Source of the DNA: Ornithodoros turicata
Taxonomy: Eukaryota; Arthropoda; Arachnida; Ixodida; Argasidae
Direction: 5' to 3'
Length of the DNA stretch: 64,000 bases
NCBI RefSeq assembly: GCF_037126465.1
Contig: NC_088202.1
Coordinates: forward strand, 85,416,160-85,480,159
The notes under the pieces are model-generated. The model worked only from the letters and a program-made list of their open reading frames with translations. It ran no database searches and had not been told where the DNA came from. The translations under genes and the position numbers were made by a program. Of the stretch, positions 44,122 through 56,482 are shown in pieces. Within the stretch, counting starts at the first letter, position 1; each line of letters opens with the position of its first letter.

Positions 44122-44255
44122 CACCTTTGTTAACGCGGTCTGCCTTGGTGGACCGTGTCTTGGAGCGGCCGTACGGTCGTGGGGCAGTATTGCTTGCAGT
44201 ACTGCCTCCTGGAAAGATTTTTCCTAATCTTTGCAAACTTCGAGTAGCCTATATG
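44122..44255 (+). repeat. LINE 3' repeat copy (compare 10604-10830)
   Basis: GTTAACGCGGTCTGCC, GGACCGTGTCTTGGA and GGAAAGATTTTTCCTAATCT parallel the sequence at 10710-10825 in the same order and spacing. A truncated copy of the L1/Tx1-like LINE tail is the simplest reading. Confidence 0.6.
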
Positions 44256-45800
44256 TCAGTAACTAACTACAGTTTCAAATTTGCTGTCAATGCTCGACGT
44301 TCTTCGTTACGATGAAACGTGTTGGCATTACTTTCGCCTTGCAGCCCACCATCGATGACACCAGCTAGTCATTAAGATTCCTGCGGATCGAACAGCATTA
44401 GGGGCGCATGACCACATGCCTTCACATTGTCGAACTTCAACGTCAAATGCATCCAGGAGTAGTACTTGCTGACGAGACCCTGTGCGTTCCAACAATCGAC
44501 GTGTTGTACGTGTTGTAATATAAGTTGGCGACCGGAAAGTCTGCGTCAAACGTTCTCAATCAGGATGGAAGGGTAGCACCAGGACTTATCTTTATTATAA
44601 CTCGTACTGAGCCGAAGTGGGAATTAGCACATGGACCGTTCAGTAGTAGCAGTCTGAGAAGCTTGGAGCTGTCGGAAGCACTGAATGCACAAAAAGATAC
44701 CTTTAATGGTATCGAATGTGACATCACCATACAGATTTGCAAGCTGGTCGCAGCATCTCCCACATCTTGGAGCTAGAACCCCATGGAGACTTCTAGTGGT
44801 ACAAAACCTAGCTGCAAGGAATCTTCCCCTGGCTTGTATCAGACGTGGATATGTGAACAGGGAAAAGGGCTGCAACAGTTTCACATAGTAGTCATGCGAC
44901 CCCAGGTTGGAAGTACGGTATAATGCTGATGAATGAACAAATGTGTTGCCCAAATGACTGAGAGATACTGCTCCATTTGTGATAGGTACTCTGTTTCGTA
45001 ATCTTGAAGCTTGCAGTACTGGGTTCTAAAATTGCTGAGTATAACAGATCCACTGATGTTCCCCTGCTAGCCAATAGCCAAATTTTGTAATTGCACGAAG
45101 AAGTGTTGTGCCTCGTGAAAGGCAATAATTCTGCGACGTCGTTTTTATATTATTACAATCTCGCAACAACAAGAAATCGATGACGTCGGTAGAGCAAATG
45201 CGCGCAGGAACAGCAAGTCAATTCTCGATGCGAGCAAGTGGTCGATTGGCTTAGAAGGGGCTGGTCACTGGACAAAGGCCCTGAATTGGTACGATCCATC
45301 AAATTCGTCCTGCATCGCGTAACACGCGATGAGGTAGCACTTCGGCGATCTAGTGACAGTAAAGGCTCTATGCAAAGAGGCTGGGTAGGAAAACACGAGA
45401 ACCTCAGAAGGACGAACGGAAGAGACAGCGATGCAGCGTTAGCGGCCGCAACACGGCCTAGGGCAGCTTGTCACGTATGCCCGAACTATAGTCACTAAAT
45501 AGGCTTATTTAGTGACCATTGCACGAACCACATAGGCAAATGTTTCCCTTGTCGCCAATACTTCGAAATACCCTATAAACGTCTACACGTTGCACGTTAC
45601 GTTGCAATTGCTGCTACGTAACGTCGTTGTGACTCCTGGACTTGGCGACCTTTAATCTTCTACCCTACCCTTAATCTTCCACTCTAGCCATTATGGAAAA
45701 TTACCTGTTTATAACACGGTATAACCATGCTAGTACAGTACAAGAGCAATAACAGTGCAAGTTTTTTAGGGTTATATTTCTTCGATTTTTTTTTTGTCGA
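44256..45800. other. Non-coding stretch
   Basis: Frames of up to 109 codons (44624-44953 minus) have no recognisable domain. TCTAGTGACAGTAAAGGC and neighbours are unique-looking. Nothing supported. Confidence 0.35.
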
Positions 45801-46112
45801 AGGCAACTGTAAAGTAACTAAGGTGCCCTAACGTGGTAACTGTTGTTGCAACTAGTTACGTTTCAAAAAGAGTAACTGTAACTTAGTTACTATTTGTGTA
45901 GCCTATATCTGTAACTGTAACTTAGTTGCTTCTTTTGAGTAACTTTTGAGTAACTTTTTTTTCTTTGAAGGTAACTGTAAAGTGACTAAGTTGCCTTAAC
46001 GTGGTTACTCTAGATGTAACTAGTGACATTTAAAACAGAGTAACTGTAACCCGATTACTATGTGTGCAGGCTATCTGTAACTGTAACTTAGTTGCTTCTT
46101 TTGAGCAACTTA
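45801..46112. repeat. GTAAC-type repeat element, copy 4, internally duplicated
   Basis: AGGCAACTGTAAAGTAACTA (45801) and AGGTAACTGTAAAGTGACTA (45969) start two halves that align throughout (both contain ACGTGGT and TGTAACTTAGTTGCTTCTTT), a tandem duplication with a period of about 168 bp. The end GAGCAACTTACTCATG is the inverse of the start of copy 3. Confidence 0.75.
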
Positions 46113-46928
46113 CTCATGACTGATCCCAGCGGGTTGTCGCTATCAGGCAGCTGAGTGCCACTTAGCAAACAATTGTCTGACGCAAAGATTTCGTGACAGC
46201 TTTACTCTCGCGTTGAAGATTCACATCGGCACCCCGTATGATTGAATCGGCCCCTATGTCTACCTTGTGCTTCAAGAATCTCTCGTTAAAAGTTTAAATC
46301 CTTCGCCTAGTAGAAAGCTCGTGTGAACCTATAGCCGGGGAAGCAACTATACTTAAAATTCGCGCGTGGTATGCACGAGGGTTCCACATACGGGTGTAAT
46401 TTGCAAACTAGGCACTAACGGAATTGAAACGAGACTACCCTTGGCAACTTGTTTTCATTACTATCGTCATCAATGTATTGACGTTGATGTTGACGTTAAC
46501 GAAAAAAAAAATAATCGGGAGAGTTTGAATAGAATAGAAATAGAAATAGAAAGAAAAAAATGGAAACGTAGGTCGCACTGGTGCGACTGGTGGTGAGAGA
46601 GTTTGAGTTTTCTAACGCACGTATCCTTTCACAATTCCCTGTAGTTTTCTGTCCGAGTAGGTGTTACGCTACTGGCCTGAATCTAAGGTTCAAGTTGGGG
46701 CTGGAGTTCTTTTAACGATGTATTTCTCGTTACTTTCTCTAATTATTTGCCGTTGTTATTTATGAAATATTTCAGAGCCGACCGCGCAGTGCAAACTGAC
46801 CTGCTTCAATCAAGAGGGCTTTCCCACAGCCATGAACTCTCAGTGGTTCCTGCAGAACCCGCAGGGTCCTCTACTGTACAGTTTTCAGATGCGTGGTCTA
46901 GTACACCAGTGCAATGTAATAGGAATAT
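46113..46928. other. Non-coding stretch with repeat pieces
   Basis: GTTGATGTTGACG at 46485-46500 followed by an A run and GGGAGAGTTTGAAT resembles 49850-49905. AATAGAAATAGAAATAGAAA is a short simple repeat near 46530. The palindrome at 46572-46590 (GGTCGCACTGGTGCGAC) matches 23980. No gene. Confidence 0.45.
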
Positions 46929-47449
46929 AAAGGGTGGGTGCAGATAAAGTAGCCCCACATTTTTGCACGTATGACGTTCCCTGGTTACCGCATGAACTTT
47001 CGGTGGCGCGGGATGACGCATTTATCCGGTACATTTAAACGCACAAAAAAATCGTAGTAACCCAACTCCAGTGTAACAAAAAAGTTATCCACGCAAACGT
47101 TGCTCTCCGTGCATCCCGATTTTCCTATGCAGAAGTCAATATGGCGGTCACGACACAGTTGCGTCTAGCTGCCGCTAGGCGTACCAGATCTCGTTTTGGT
47201 TCTGTGTAGGTGGCACACCCAGCGGTAGGGCGACGCAACTGTGCTACACTGCGATGTCCAATTGGAAATACACGGAGCGAAGTTCACGTTGCTAACGATT
47301 TTATTTCGCAGAGTTTGGTTACCATGATTTTTTTTTCTCGATTTGCACCGCATAAATGCACCGTCCTGCGCCGCCGGAAGTTCGTACGGTATGCAGGGAA
47401 CGCGCTATGTGCGAAAATGTGGGGCTACTTTATCTGCACCCACCCTGTA
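46929..47449. mobile_element. Foldback element with long inverted arms
   Basis: GGGTGGGTGCAGATAAAGTA (46932) is the inverse of TACTTTATCTGCACCCACCC (47426-47445). Pairing runs imperfectly through most of the 521 bp (CACAGTTGCGTC near 47155 against GACGCAACTGTG near 47230). The right flank reads CACCCTGTA, the left AATATAAAGGG, which may be a mutated TA target. No coding frame belongs to it. Confidence 0.75.
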
Positions 47450-47618
47450 TTTTGCTTGCACGGCATCGACGCGCCGTATTTTAATAGTGACAACTCCTTC
47501 ACTTTTTCTTTTCTATTATCCTCGGTTAAGGCTACCGAAAGAAAGCTCATCTTAAAGACGGAGTCTCCCGTTTACTCCAATGAAAGATGCTTCAATGAGG
47601 CTTAGACGGGCAGAAGTA

Positions 47619-47844
47619 TGAAGGGAATTGCCTCAGGACTAAAGCCGCCGATATTTCCAACAGCGCTACTGTTCTTCGTTTGGGAATCGCCTCAGGACGA
47701 GAACCGCCGATAGTTCGAACAGAGACTGTTCTTCTTCTGGGAAGAACAGTCTAACAGTATGTTCTGGGAAGAAGAACAGTCTCAGAAGAAGAACAGTCTC
47801 TGTTCAAAATATCGGCCGCTCTTGTCCTGAGGCAATTCCCTTCA
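47619..47844. mobile_element. Foldback element with 21-nt perfect arms and internal repeats
   Basis: TGAAGGGAATTGCCTCAGGA at 47619 and TCCTGAGGCAATTCCCTTCA at the right end (to 47844) are perfect inverses. Inside, a unit with GCCTCAGGAC...CCGCCGATA is present twice in direct order, and several GAAGAACAGTCT/AGACTGTTCTTC pairs form inner hairpins. Nearby CAATGAGGCTT (about 47593) and CAATCAGGCTT (about 47843) may be remains of a flanking duplication. Confidence 0.7.
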
Positions 47845-48990
47845 ATCAGGCTTGTTCGACATAGAACCTCTAGTGTTCAACGAAGACACTTTGTGCAGAG
47901 GAGGCTACCAACGTAGAAACACTTCCCCTTTCTTGTCTGACAGTTCTTCGCTCAGCTCTCACTTTGACCAGTTAATTATTCCTGCAGTAGTACCTTACTT
48001 GATTATTAATTGATTTATGTAACAGAGAGTAGTGCCAATTCTTAATCATACATATGACTGTAAAGGAATGCTTAAAAGGTAGTAACCACATGGCTGCGAA
48101 AGTATGTTGCATTATGAGACAAATAAACTCAAGACATCGCATGACAGAAGCACATGACAAACGTTACACATTTGTTCGTAAATTTTTACTCAGACGTGCA
48201 CATATCACAGCAACAATGTCACATCCGCATTCACCGTGCTGTCAGTTCGATTGCTTGTGCATTTCTCATGCACGCAGTTCCACGTCACAAATCAAGGCGG
48301 GAGCAGTTTCGGGTCAATTAGAAGTTCATACCGAATAATAAATGAAAATAAATAAGTGAAACGTTGACACCAACCGACACACAAACAATGAAGATTCAAA
48401 ACAGTAAAGTAAATTATTAAATAAAATGAGAATAAATAGGAAAGCCAAAACAAGAGAAAGGCTATCACTTGGATGGGGAAAACCACTTTACCGAGCTCGC
48501 GATTTTCCTTGCTACCCGTGCCAGTCTTGTGCTGTCAGTGGGAGTTGAAAAACAACCTGACACGTCAGTGCGAACTTAAAACATGCTGCAGTTTGATGCG
48601 CAATAGGGTAAAGAAAGTAAAGTGACCGTGCCACTGCAGACAGTCTGTGCATGTTGCAGAGAAAATGTGCAGGGTATTTCATCGGTCAGAGTAGTGGGCG
48701 GTAACTGTAAAAACCGCGCGCGTTTCCATTGAGACACACGCGTTCTGAACCCTTCTTCACGGGTCAGTATCGATGCACTACGATTGAATTGGTTTCGTTC
48801 ACGGGTTACCTTTGGTTTCACCCCTGATTCCAAGCGTTCCCTCTCGTGCTGTATCGTGTGTATTGACTTATAAAGTCTACAGAGTCTTCGGAATCAATAA
48901 AAAAAGAACAAGAATGATCTTTTTAGATGTCGCTATGTACAAGCTTGTTTTGAGCGGAGTTTGCAGTTACCACATGGTTCCCGCGATGCC
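47845..48990. other. Region 3' of the secreted-protein gene
   Basis: No canonical AATAAA on the minus strand was found in the first 500 nt after the stop codon. A CATAAA variant lies near 48012. Frames here (85 codons at 48576-48833 minus) have no domain. Confidence 0.35.
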
Positions 48991-49581
48991 CTATGCCTTA
49001 TATCCTGTGTTGTAGATCTTACTTCCGTAGGACTTGTCTGGGCCGCTGCCATAGAGGTTATTGTAAACCTTGCCCGTGTATCCCGATAAGTAGGCGTGTG
49101 GTAGCGGGTAGGAACCGGCAGCGGACAAAGCGTTCTTGTACGCCTTCGTGCCTTGGTAGTTAGGGAAGTGAATCTTGTGCCCCGGCGTTCCAGACGCACC
49201 GGCTGCCGAGTACAGGACTGGCTTGGACTGCACAATGTCTGGCTTGCCAACTGGAGGTTTGTAGTTGAAGACGGGCAGTGAAGCGGAGTAGAACTGCTGT
49301 GATCCTGCCTGATTGCGTCTGAAGAAGAGGGAGTTCATGAAGTTCCTCAACCGCGATCCGAAGGATGGACGTGCATTGGGTCGCTGAAGATAGGACGCGA
49401 GTTGCGGGTAAGTGCCCTGGTAGGTGAGTCCATAGACAGAGTTGAGCGGATAGGTAGAGAACTGTGTTGCTTGCTGTTGCCTGAAGGACGCTGAGGATGA
49501 TTGCGAGGGACTAGCAGCGGATTGTGTCTTCTGCGACTCTGCCCAGCTCACACTGGAGAGGACCGAGAGAAGCAGCACTGC
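48991..49581 (-). CDS. Putative secreted Tyr/Ser-rich (cuticle-like) protein, exon 2
   Basis: This exon codes residues 6-201 of the spliced product. It starts at the acceptor (minus) TATTCTCTACCCTTGCTACAG just after 49582, a strong pyrimidine tract with CAG. The reading begins AVLLLSVLSSVSWA, the hydrophobic core of a signal peptide with a likely cut after SWA. The mature part has no cysteine, is rich in Ser, Tyr, Gly and Gln, and has a basic block (FGSRLRNFMNSLFFRR, about residues 79-94) and Tyr-Gly/Lys-Tyr repeats towards the end (YGSGPDKSYGSKIYNTGYKA). A longer frame with its own ATG (49614) exists, but that ATG lies in the intron tail. No chitin-binding R&R motif is visible, so 'cuticular' is an inference from composition and gene structure. 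A salivary or other secreted structural protein is equally possible. Confidence 0.75.
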   Translation of the reverse strand, partial: AVLLLSVLSSVSWAESQKTQSAASPSQSSSASFRQQQATQFSTYPLNSVYGLTYQGTYPQLASYLQRPNARPSFGSRLRNFMNSLFFRRNQAGSQQFYSASLPVFNYKPPVGKPDIVQSKPVLYSAAGASGTPGHKIHFPNYQGTKAYKNALSAAGSYPLPHAYLSGYTGKVYNNLYGSGPDKSYGSKIYNTGYKA

Positions 49582-51984
49582 CTGTAGCAAGGGTAGAGAA
49601 TAGCAATACATCAAACCCTCAGTGCTATTTCACAGCAGTGCGACAAATAGTAAATCACATGCCCTGCGTCAGAAATATAAAACCCGTTTTTCAGGCGCTC
49701 TTCATCGCGTTTGTCCAAGAGACCTGGGTTAGACAGCTTAGAAAATATAATGCGTAAAAATTGACTGCAAAAGTTTAAACAGTACGCCTCATTACCGATC
49801 TCTTTAAATTCGGCGAGTGTAGGTCGCCTGGTTTCCATATTTCCTTGCAATTTGATGTTGATGATGTTGGCGAAAAAAAATATAATAGGGAGAGATTGAA
49901 TTCGTCACAATTGCAATTTGAACTCCGTTCCGTTCCCTTCGTTGTGCTGTGCGGCAGTGGTGGGACACACGCACACATATAAAGAAACAATGATGAGATG
50001 TGGAGATGTGGTGAGGTAAGGGGGTGTGGTAGAAATGGCACTCAGCAGTACTGCATAGCTCAATTTCCAAAGAGGTGGCTGATGTTATTGATCTCAATGT
50101 ATCTTGCGGCCACCTTCCAAACTGGCGAAGCACATCAGATAGTGACGAGAGTTTTCAAATTAGATGTAACAAGTATTCCGGTGCAATTGGCCGAGCAAGT
50201 GTGGGTTACCATCTCTCTTTCCTTTTTTTTTTTTTCTACCGCTGTCTGCCTGTGAATATGGCACTAAGCCACGGGCTTGCATGCCCCAAATTCGATGAGA
50301 AACAAACAAACAAACAAACAGAGTCGTCACAACTACGGCAAATGGAGCAAATCCGGTAGAAAAAGAAAAAAAAAAGGTGTCGTTCAGATAAAGAATGCAG
50401 CGCTTGACATTTACGACAGGGAGGACAGGTTTCTTGCAGACGCACGCTGTAGTGCCACTTGATCGAGTCCTGCCCACAGAAACGGGAGTGCGTGACGGAT
50501 AATTTCTTTGTTGCTTGGCACGGCGCCGTCTTACTCAGGGGTATATTACCGACGATAGTAATGCTGCGTGAAATTTCCGTGGCGTAACGGCTCGTCTTGA
50601 AATTTTGTGTTGTGTTATTTCGCTTCGGTTTTCTGTTAAGAGATGGGTAGCAACCTCAAGCAAAAAGTCAGACGTTAGTCAGTGGTGTTGCACGACGCCA
50701 TGAAAGTTTTCTGCACGAGAAATTTTCTTTTTCTCGCTGACTTTACGATAGTCTTAGGTCGCCAGGTGCCTTAGGCACACTTGATTGGTCTCAAAAGCAC
50801 TCATTATGCCATCTGCTGTAAAATAACATGCAGCTCGAGGCTCGGAACCTACTACCACGTCGAGTCACAAGAATACGCGGTGTGAAGAAAAAAAATCGAT
50901 TTTGTTATCAAGGCTGGTGTGCGAATTGGTTGAGGGTATATCGTAGATGTACTATACAAGGCTATGGAGATTTGGACAGCATCGGTACAAAGCCAAGCTA
51001 AACCCTCGTTAGAACGAAATCGTTTGTTTCGAAATACCGATTTAGTCCAAGTTTTCCGCTGTCCCGACCGAAATGCATGCGTTTCGAACAGGATTATTCG
51101 AAGTGAACTGCCAGCTGACTCCGCTTAGTGCGAAGGGTTTACGCTGTAACTGAAGTTCACCGCATAAGACGCTCTGCGCCAACCATTGTACCGAATGACG
51201 TAGTTGTCGCTTCTGATTTGAGGGGAGAACGGCTCGTACGCCCGTGTGCGGCAGTTACCATGTATCCAAATCGCCACACAAAAGGACGTACGTCTCCCGT
51301 TTTGAACAAATCAAGAAATAGAACGATGCCATTCTGAATGATGGTTGGTTATGTTTTTAGAGTGTACGACAAAGCCTACTTATAGCCCTTTCTTCGCTTT
51401 TTTTCTTTGCTTTCTTTTTTACACATTAATTAAAAGGACGTCAAGGTGATCAGCGTCAATGTCTGCTTGTTTGATTAAATGCTTGTTCTAATGCCTCCTA
51501 CAGTACAGTGTCTCCATAACTACTGCACCGCTACTGTCACAGTTCCCATGGCTTTCCGGTCCTGTTGACTTCTCTAGAGCGGTAATACACTTACTGTGCT
51601 TACAGAAAACAACACAGCACAGCAGCGACCCAACGGTTGTGTGTTCTGCATTTGATGTCCACCCAAGGAAGAGCCACACACGCCTATCATCACTACCTAC
51701 CAGGCTTCCCACCCTCAGCTTTTACAAACAGCCGCCGAGTTTTTCTAACTTGGGAAAAGAAAACTACATGGCACATCGTTGAAAGAAACCCAACGCACGT
51801 AGTCACACTGCAATGAACTACTTCCACATATCGCGCAATCCACGCTACACGCACATTTAAGTGTTTGTGTCGGCTGTGTCGCCGACAACGACCAACTGAA
51901 TGCTTTGATGTTTTGATGCACCTACTCTGCATATCAGACTTTCTTGCAAAAAGAAGACTGCTGCTCTCAGACATACAATTTGGA
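49582..51984 (-). other. Intron of the secreted-protein gene, 3' part
   Basis: Contains a repeat-family piece at 49845-49905 (GTTGATGATGTTGGCGAAAA then GAATTCGTCAC), an (AAAC)n run near 50305, and otherwise unrecognised sequence. No independent coding exon was supported. Confidence 0.45.
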
Positions 51985-52700
51985 GGGGGGGGGGTATATG
52001 TTTATTAAGAAAAAAAGAAAGGAAAGGTTACCCAGGCAAAGAGCCGGCTTGCTATTCCAAAACAATGAAAAAGAGAAAACGGAAAAGAAAAAGAAGGAAA
52101 AGGAAAGAAAGGAAAAGGGAAGAAAGAAAGAAGAAAAGAGACACTAGAGAAACGTCACATGCTGTTAACGAGTCCTGAGATTCGGAGAAAACCGAGGAGA
52201 GCGGCAGTGACAGCCCACTGGTTGGGGTGCAGGACGGGGCCAAGGAGAGCGGCCAACGAAAAGTCGTTACTGCCAATCTGGAGCAAACGGCAACGGAGGG
52301 TGTTCCTATGGTGAAGGTGCTGCTGACAATGTAGGAGCTGGTGTGGGATGTCAGCTTCCACGCCACAGACATTGCAGTTTGGTGAATTTAGCCGACCCAT
52401 TTTGAAGAGAAGTGAGGGTGTACGGGCAACATTCAGTCGTAGGCGGTGGACAAGGGATTCTTCTTTACGACTGCGGTGGCAAGTGATGACAAACTCCATC
52501 AATGGGTCGATAGACCGCAGGAATGGGTTGTAAGTCGTAGTTTCGGCCCGGAACTGCTGAGCACATGTGGCGCACCGACGGCGAATATGTAGACGGCATG
52601 TGGAGGCTGTAAGCGACAGAGTTGCCGGGGCTGAAGTGCTGCGGCGAGATGACGACAATATATCTAATGATGCCTTGCTGTCGATTTGGATGGGATGTCA
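51985..52700 (-). pseudogene. LINE ORF2 C-terminus and 3' end, in the intron
   Basis: The minus frame (52155-52658) has SIDPLMEFVITCHRSR, VHRLRLNVARTPSLLFKMG, and the zinc cluster CNVCGVEADIPHQLLHC (about 52330-52380), the typical ORF2 C-terminus, then WAVTAALLGFLRISGL and a stop. The 3' untranslated part is purine-rich on the plus strand (52060-52140) and ends in AATAAACATATACC on the minus strand near 51985. It is 5'-truncated at about 52700. Same family as 27840-28150. Confidence 0.8.
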
Positions 52701-52913
52701 AGAGTGCATGGTGACATTTGGTCTCCTCCTTCCGTGAAGGAAAGTGGAGGCGCTAACGGAACTACAGTTCCTCTCTCCTACAAATGTGACGGTTACCGCT
52801 GGTGGTGGAAAGGTAGTCCGCGAAAATGCCCATCACCTAGTACATGTCCTGCACGCGGTGTCTAGACCTGAAAACGGCGACTAGTGCCACATCACCAAAC
52901 TGCTCAGGCAATG

Positions 52914-53172
52914 GTGGTGGTGGTGGAAGTGGTGAACGGGCTCGCCGTTGTCGGCCTCACAGAGGTGGGAAACGTCACGACTAACGCCCTTCAGGAATGT
53001 GCGTCCTGGGCCGACTTCTAATGGAACTGTGTCTACATATGTCTGAAAGCGTCTGAGGAAAACCTAGGAACAACCCCAGACAGCACAGTCGGCACGGGGA
53101 TTCGAATCCGGGTACCCCCCAGTCTCGACGTGACATGGCCAGCACGCTAACTACTTAGCCACGCGAGCTGGT
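52914..53172 (-). mobile_element. tRNA-derived SINE, second copy, in the intron
   Basis: On the minus strand it matches the element at 4813-5054: GTGGCTAAGTAGTTAGCG (A box region), GGATTCGAATCCCC (B box, one change) and a CCACCACCACC-type tail. TGCTCAGGCAATG (52901-52913) and TGCTCAAGCAATG (53173-53185) form a 13-bp duplication with one mismatch. Confidence 0.88.
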
Positions 53173-53185
53173 TGCTCAAGCAATG

Positions 53186-56100
53186 TAGAAGCTTTCTCGT
53201 GCGCTTCACGAGCCATACAACACATCAGGAACCCAGGAACGTCACTACAATCAGGCAACCAAAAACCAGGCACGCCAGAACCTACGGAGGCTTCCTGTAG
53301 TGGACTTTAGCCTCGTACGTACTACCACATCGATATCACGCCTTGGTTGATAACTTGACATATTGCTATTGCCTGCTCACAATTGAAACATATCACGCCA
53401 GCTTTAGAGGATTAAGTAAGTGAACTGTACGTCAACTCATCCCAAGTTTGCCGGTTCCTACCCGGCCGGGAACGCCAAAGGTATGGTTGCATGGTAAAAG
53501 GTCGTTATGCACGTCGTTCTCTGCAAGGCATTGTACAAGACGTTAGTTACCAGAGCAACATGATGTGCATGCAGTGGTTCTACGGTTCGGTTTACATTGG
53601 AACTACAGATTTGGAACTGGGTTTGTGTACTTTCTCTACACAGAAAAATCACCTTCGCTAAGGGGAACCTGCGCAACGTATGTGTTCCTCGACCGTCGGG
53701 TTCTGGTATCAGTGAAAAACATGCATCGTCTCAGGGCGCCGACGTTTCCACTAAGGAATCGGGGTTATCAATGAGATGCGGTCGAGCATCATTCCTGAAC
53801 CTCACATTGACCTCGTTTCTCCCTTGCTTCTTGCAAAAAAAAAAAAAAAAAAGAGAACGTAAAAAATAAACGAACTGAAGCAGCTGCCGACCAGAGAAAG
53901 AAAAAAGCTTCCTCCGGGCGCCGTGTGACCGTGGAGGCTAGGTTACTGCTACGCGGAAGTCATCCCCTCCTCCGACTACGTAACTGCCTTCCTCCTCCTG
54001 CTCCCATGTGCCCTTGACCTTTTCGTAACGACCCCCCTCGACCATGTTTCTTTTTTGCGAACCGTTCTGACCCACTTCCAGGTTTTTCAAGTTCGTGAGA
54101 AGGATAGATCAACGCCAAAGGTGTGCATTTTGTTCCTTTTGTAAGACTGTTAAAAAAAATTCCGAATACGTGCGCGGGAAAGAAAGAAAAATGCGTTTAC
54201 GGTACATTTTTTTTAAAGAGGCTGACTGAATTCTTCTTTCGCATTATCCCGGTGTTCGATAATGGATGCTGGTTTGGTTTCGTGGAAGAAAATGGGTGCT
54301 ACTTAGGGTACATGCATTGTATTTTTAGCTTTTCCTGCTCTAGCTTCTGGAAAGCATCACTTCGTAACTAGTTTCAAGTTCGCGCACTGCAAGTGGCTAA
54401 GGAAAGCAATCGTGGAGTTTCGTTGTTCCAACTGTTGAACAGCTACTAACGTTACCTATTAGGAGACTGCGCAGAAGAAAGAAGCTTGTGTTTCAAGCGC
54501 GACCCGATGGTATCGGCTGTGATAGGAAGCGTTTGAAGCATTGGTGCTACGTTGTTCCATTGTTTTTATAGACCATATCTGCCTACGTATAACGTGCACC
54601 CCGAAAAATTAGCCGAATCTGAAAGGTACGTGTCCGGGGCATAGCGTACAGTAATCAAAGCCTCGACTACAACTAGTTTTTGGTATATCTCTCACTGATA
54701 CAACGTTTACTTCAATCCTTCAAACTCCTATCGGAAGGACTCAGTGTCGCAGCGGTCTCCTTACATTCCTTTTCAAACGAGTTGAGGACACCTCGACGGC
54801 TTCCTGGACCCTCTTCGCTACTTCGGCGTTCGATGCCCCTGCTCACCGTTTGTCATCCAGTTTTGCCATCCAGTTTTGCCATTTTTCTCGAACATGGCAT
54901 TTGAGCGCGCCTAAAGCAGCTGGAGGAAGGCCCGAGGTACGCTACATCTTCTTAGGAACGGTTCTTCCAGGAAACACTATGTATTATGCGCACCGGTGGA
55001 TTACGCGCCCTGCCCCTTCGAGACACTTTTACCATGCATAACGCTCATTATACAGCGGACAATACAGCAATTTGCTTATCCCAGACAAACAAGGACTTTT
55101 CGAGTTGTATGTGTTCCACTCGTGCTGCCTTCGTACTTCCCTCGATTTAAGAAAAAATACGCCACTTGGAAAGTATGAAAGTTGTTGTTGTTTTTAAGTG
55201 TTGAGAGGTGTACTGAACTTCAGTGTACGGAGTTCCCCCTAACCCATTCTAAAATTTAAGAACGTATCGTATATATTGTATAAATTATTCTATAGAACGG
55301 ATAACGGATTGTCCCGCCCTTCTTTCGAAAGCTTGTCCATCAACATACTAGTATTTTTCTTTTTTCATCCAGTCAGTCCAAAGCCTGTTTCTGTTGTGTT
55401 CCTTGTGACATTTTCACCACGGAGAAGGGTGTCAGACACGGACACGGCGGACCAGGCCCAGGACTGATCACGAGCGCTCTATCAGATGAACTGCTCCGGA
55501 ATCCACGATTTCTGTCGTTGACACTGCTTTGTTGCTGAAAACGTCTAGTGCACGTCACGAATAGCCACGCGTGTCATGTTCGTTACAGTGAGTGAAATGG
55601 AACCTCGGAAATATTGGGGAAGTTAAACATGGTAGAACTGACTAGTTTCTGCTCTTGGAAGCTGAATTTAGAAGTGAGAGGAGAAATTCCAAGAACTTCC
55701 AGGACGCCACAAGAAATAATGAAGCATGTTCGATCCGGATAAGTTTGCCTGCCTGAAGTCCAACCGAATTGTCACATCGAAAAATAAAGAAGCGCTGATT
55801 GCTAAGGTCGCTGAGGTGGGATGTGGACCGTAGCACTACGAAGCGTAAATAATAATGGGTTCGTCTTAGCATACACAACACTTGTAAGCTTATGGCATTT
55901 AGAATGGACAAGTGGACGGAGATACTTCTCATAAAAATGCCTTAATAAAAATACGTTTGCGTGAAGAATACGTAAAAGGGCAATAAAGAACGTAACCGGA
56001 CCCAGACGATTTTGTTGATAGTTATGCGTCCAACATTATACGAACACAAAAGTAACAATGTATATAATGCATCCTGCTCGAATGAACTTGTTTTTAGGCC

Positions 56101-56440
56101 TAATTTCAGAAACCAGTCCCAACTGTCACGACGTCTAAGCTTGTTATGATCAAACGGCCATGAGTGTATATCTGTCGTGCTCATGGTTCCCCTGCACCAA
56201 GAAGAGAGTACAACGTACGCTATCTCTTACGTACACAAAGGGGATAGTGTACGTTGCAGTAAAACACACCATTTGCTCTTGCGTTATAGCGTTCCGCAAA
56301 TAAGTGCAAGATCGATTTGTTCGCAGCCCAGAGCAGAAACTAAAGTCCGGAGTATAGCTAGGGCTGTGAGAATAGTAAGATAAAGCCAAAGCGAGTACGA
56401 AGCGAATAGTTAGTAACTGCACCGTATGCATATACAGAAT
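53186..56440 (-). other. Intron of the secreted-protein gene, middle part
   Basis: Poly-A run near 53837, a TAAGTGTTGAGAG piece with (GTT)n near 55184-55210 that recurs near 63375-63400 (likely LINE tails), and no supported exon. Frames such as 53597-53869 are chance. Confidence 0.4.
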
Positions 56441-56482
56441 TTTTTATTCCGCGTTAGCGCCGCGAAGCAACTGCGGCTGTAT
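56441..56482 (-). mobile_element. Retroposon 3' end stub
   Basis: On the minus strand CAGCCGCAGTTGCTTCGCGG leads to GCGCTAACGCGGAATAAAAA, ending in a poly-A-signal-like tail. A second copy is at 59122-59250. Confidence 0.6.

Noticed and set aside
49582..49614. ATG at 49614 as the start of the secreted protein
   Set aside because: The eleven codons it adds include the acceptor pyrimidine tract, give a poor signal peptide, and an in-phase exon with a better start exists at 59713.
51944..52147. Lys/Glu-rich protein on the plus strand
   Set aside because: Reading of the purine-rich 3' part of a minus-strand LINE.
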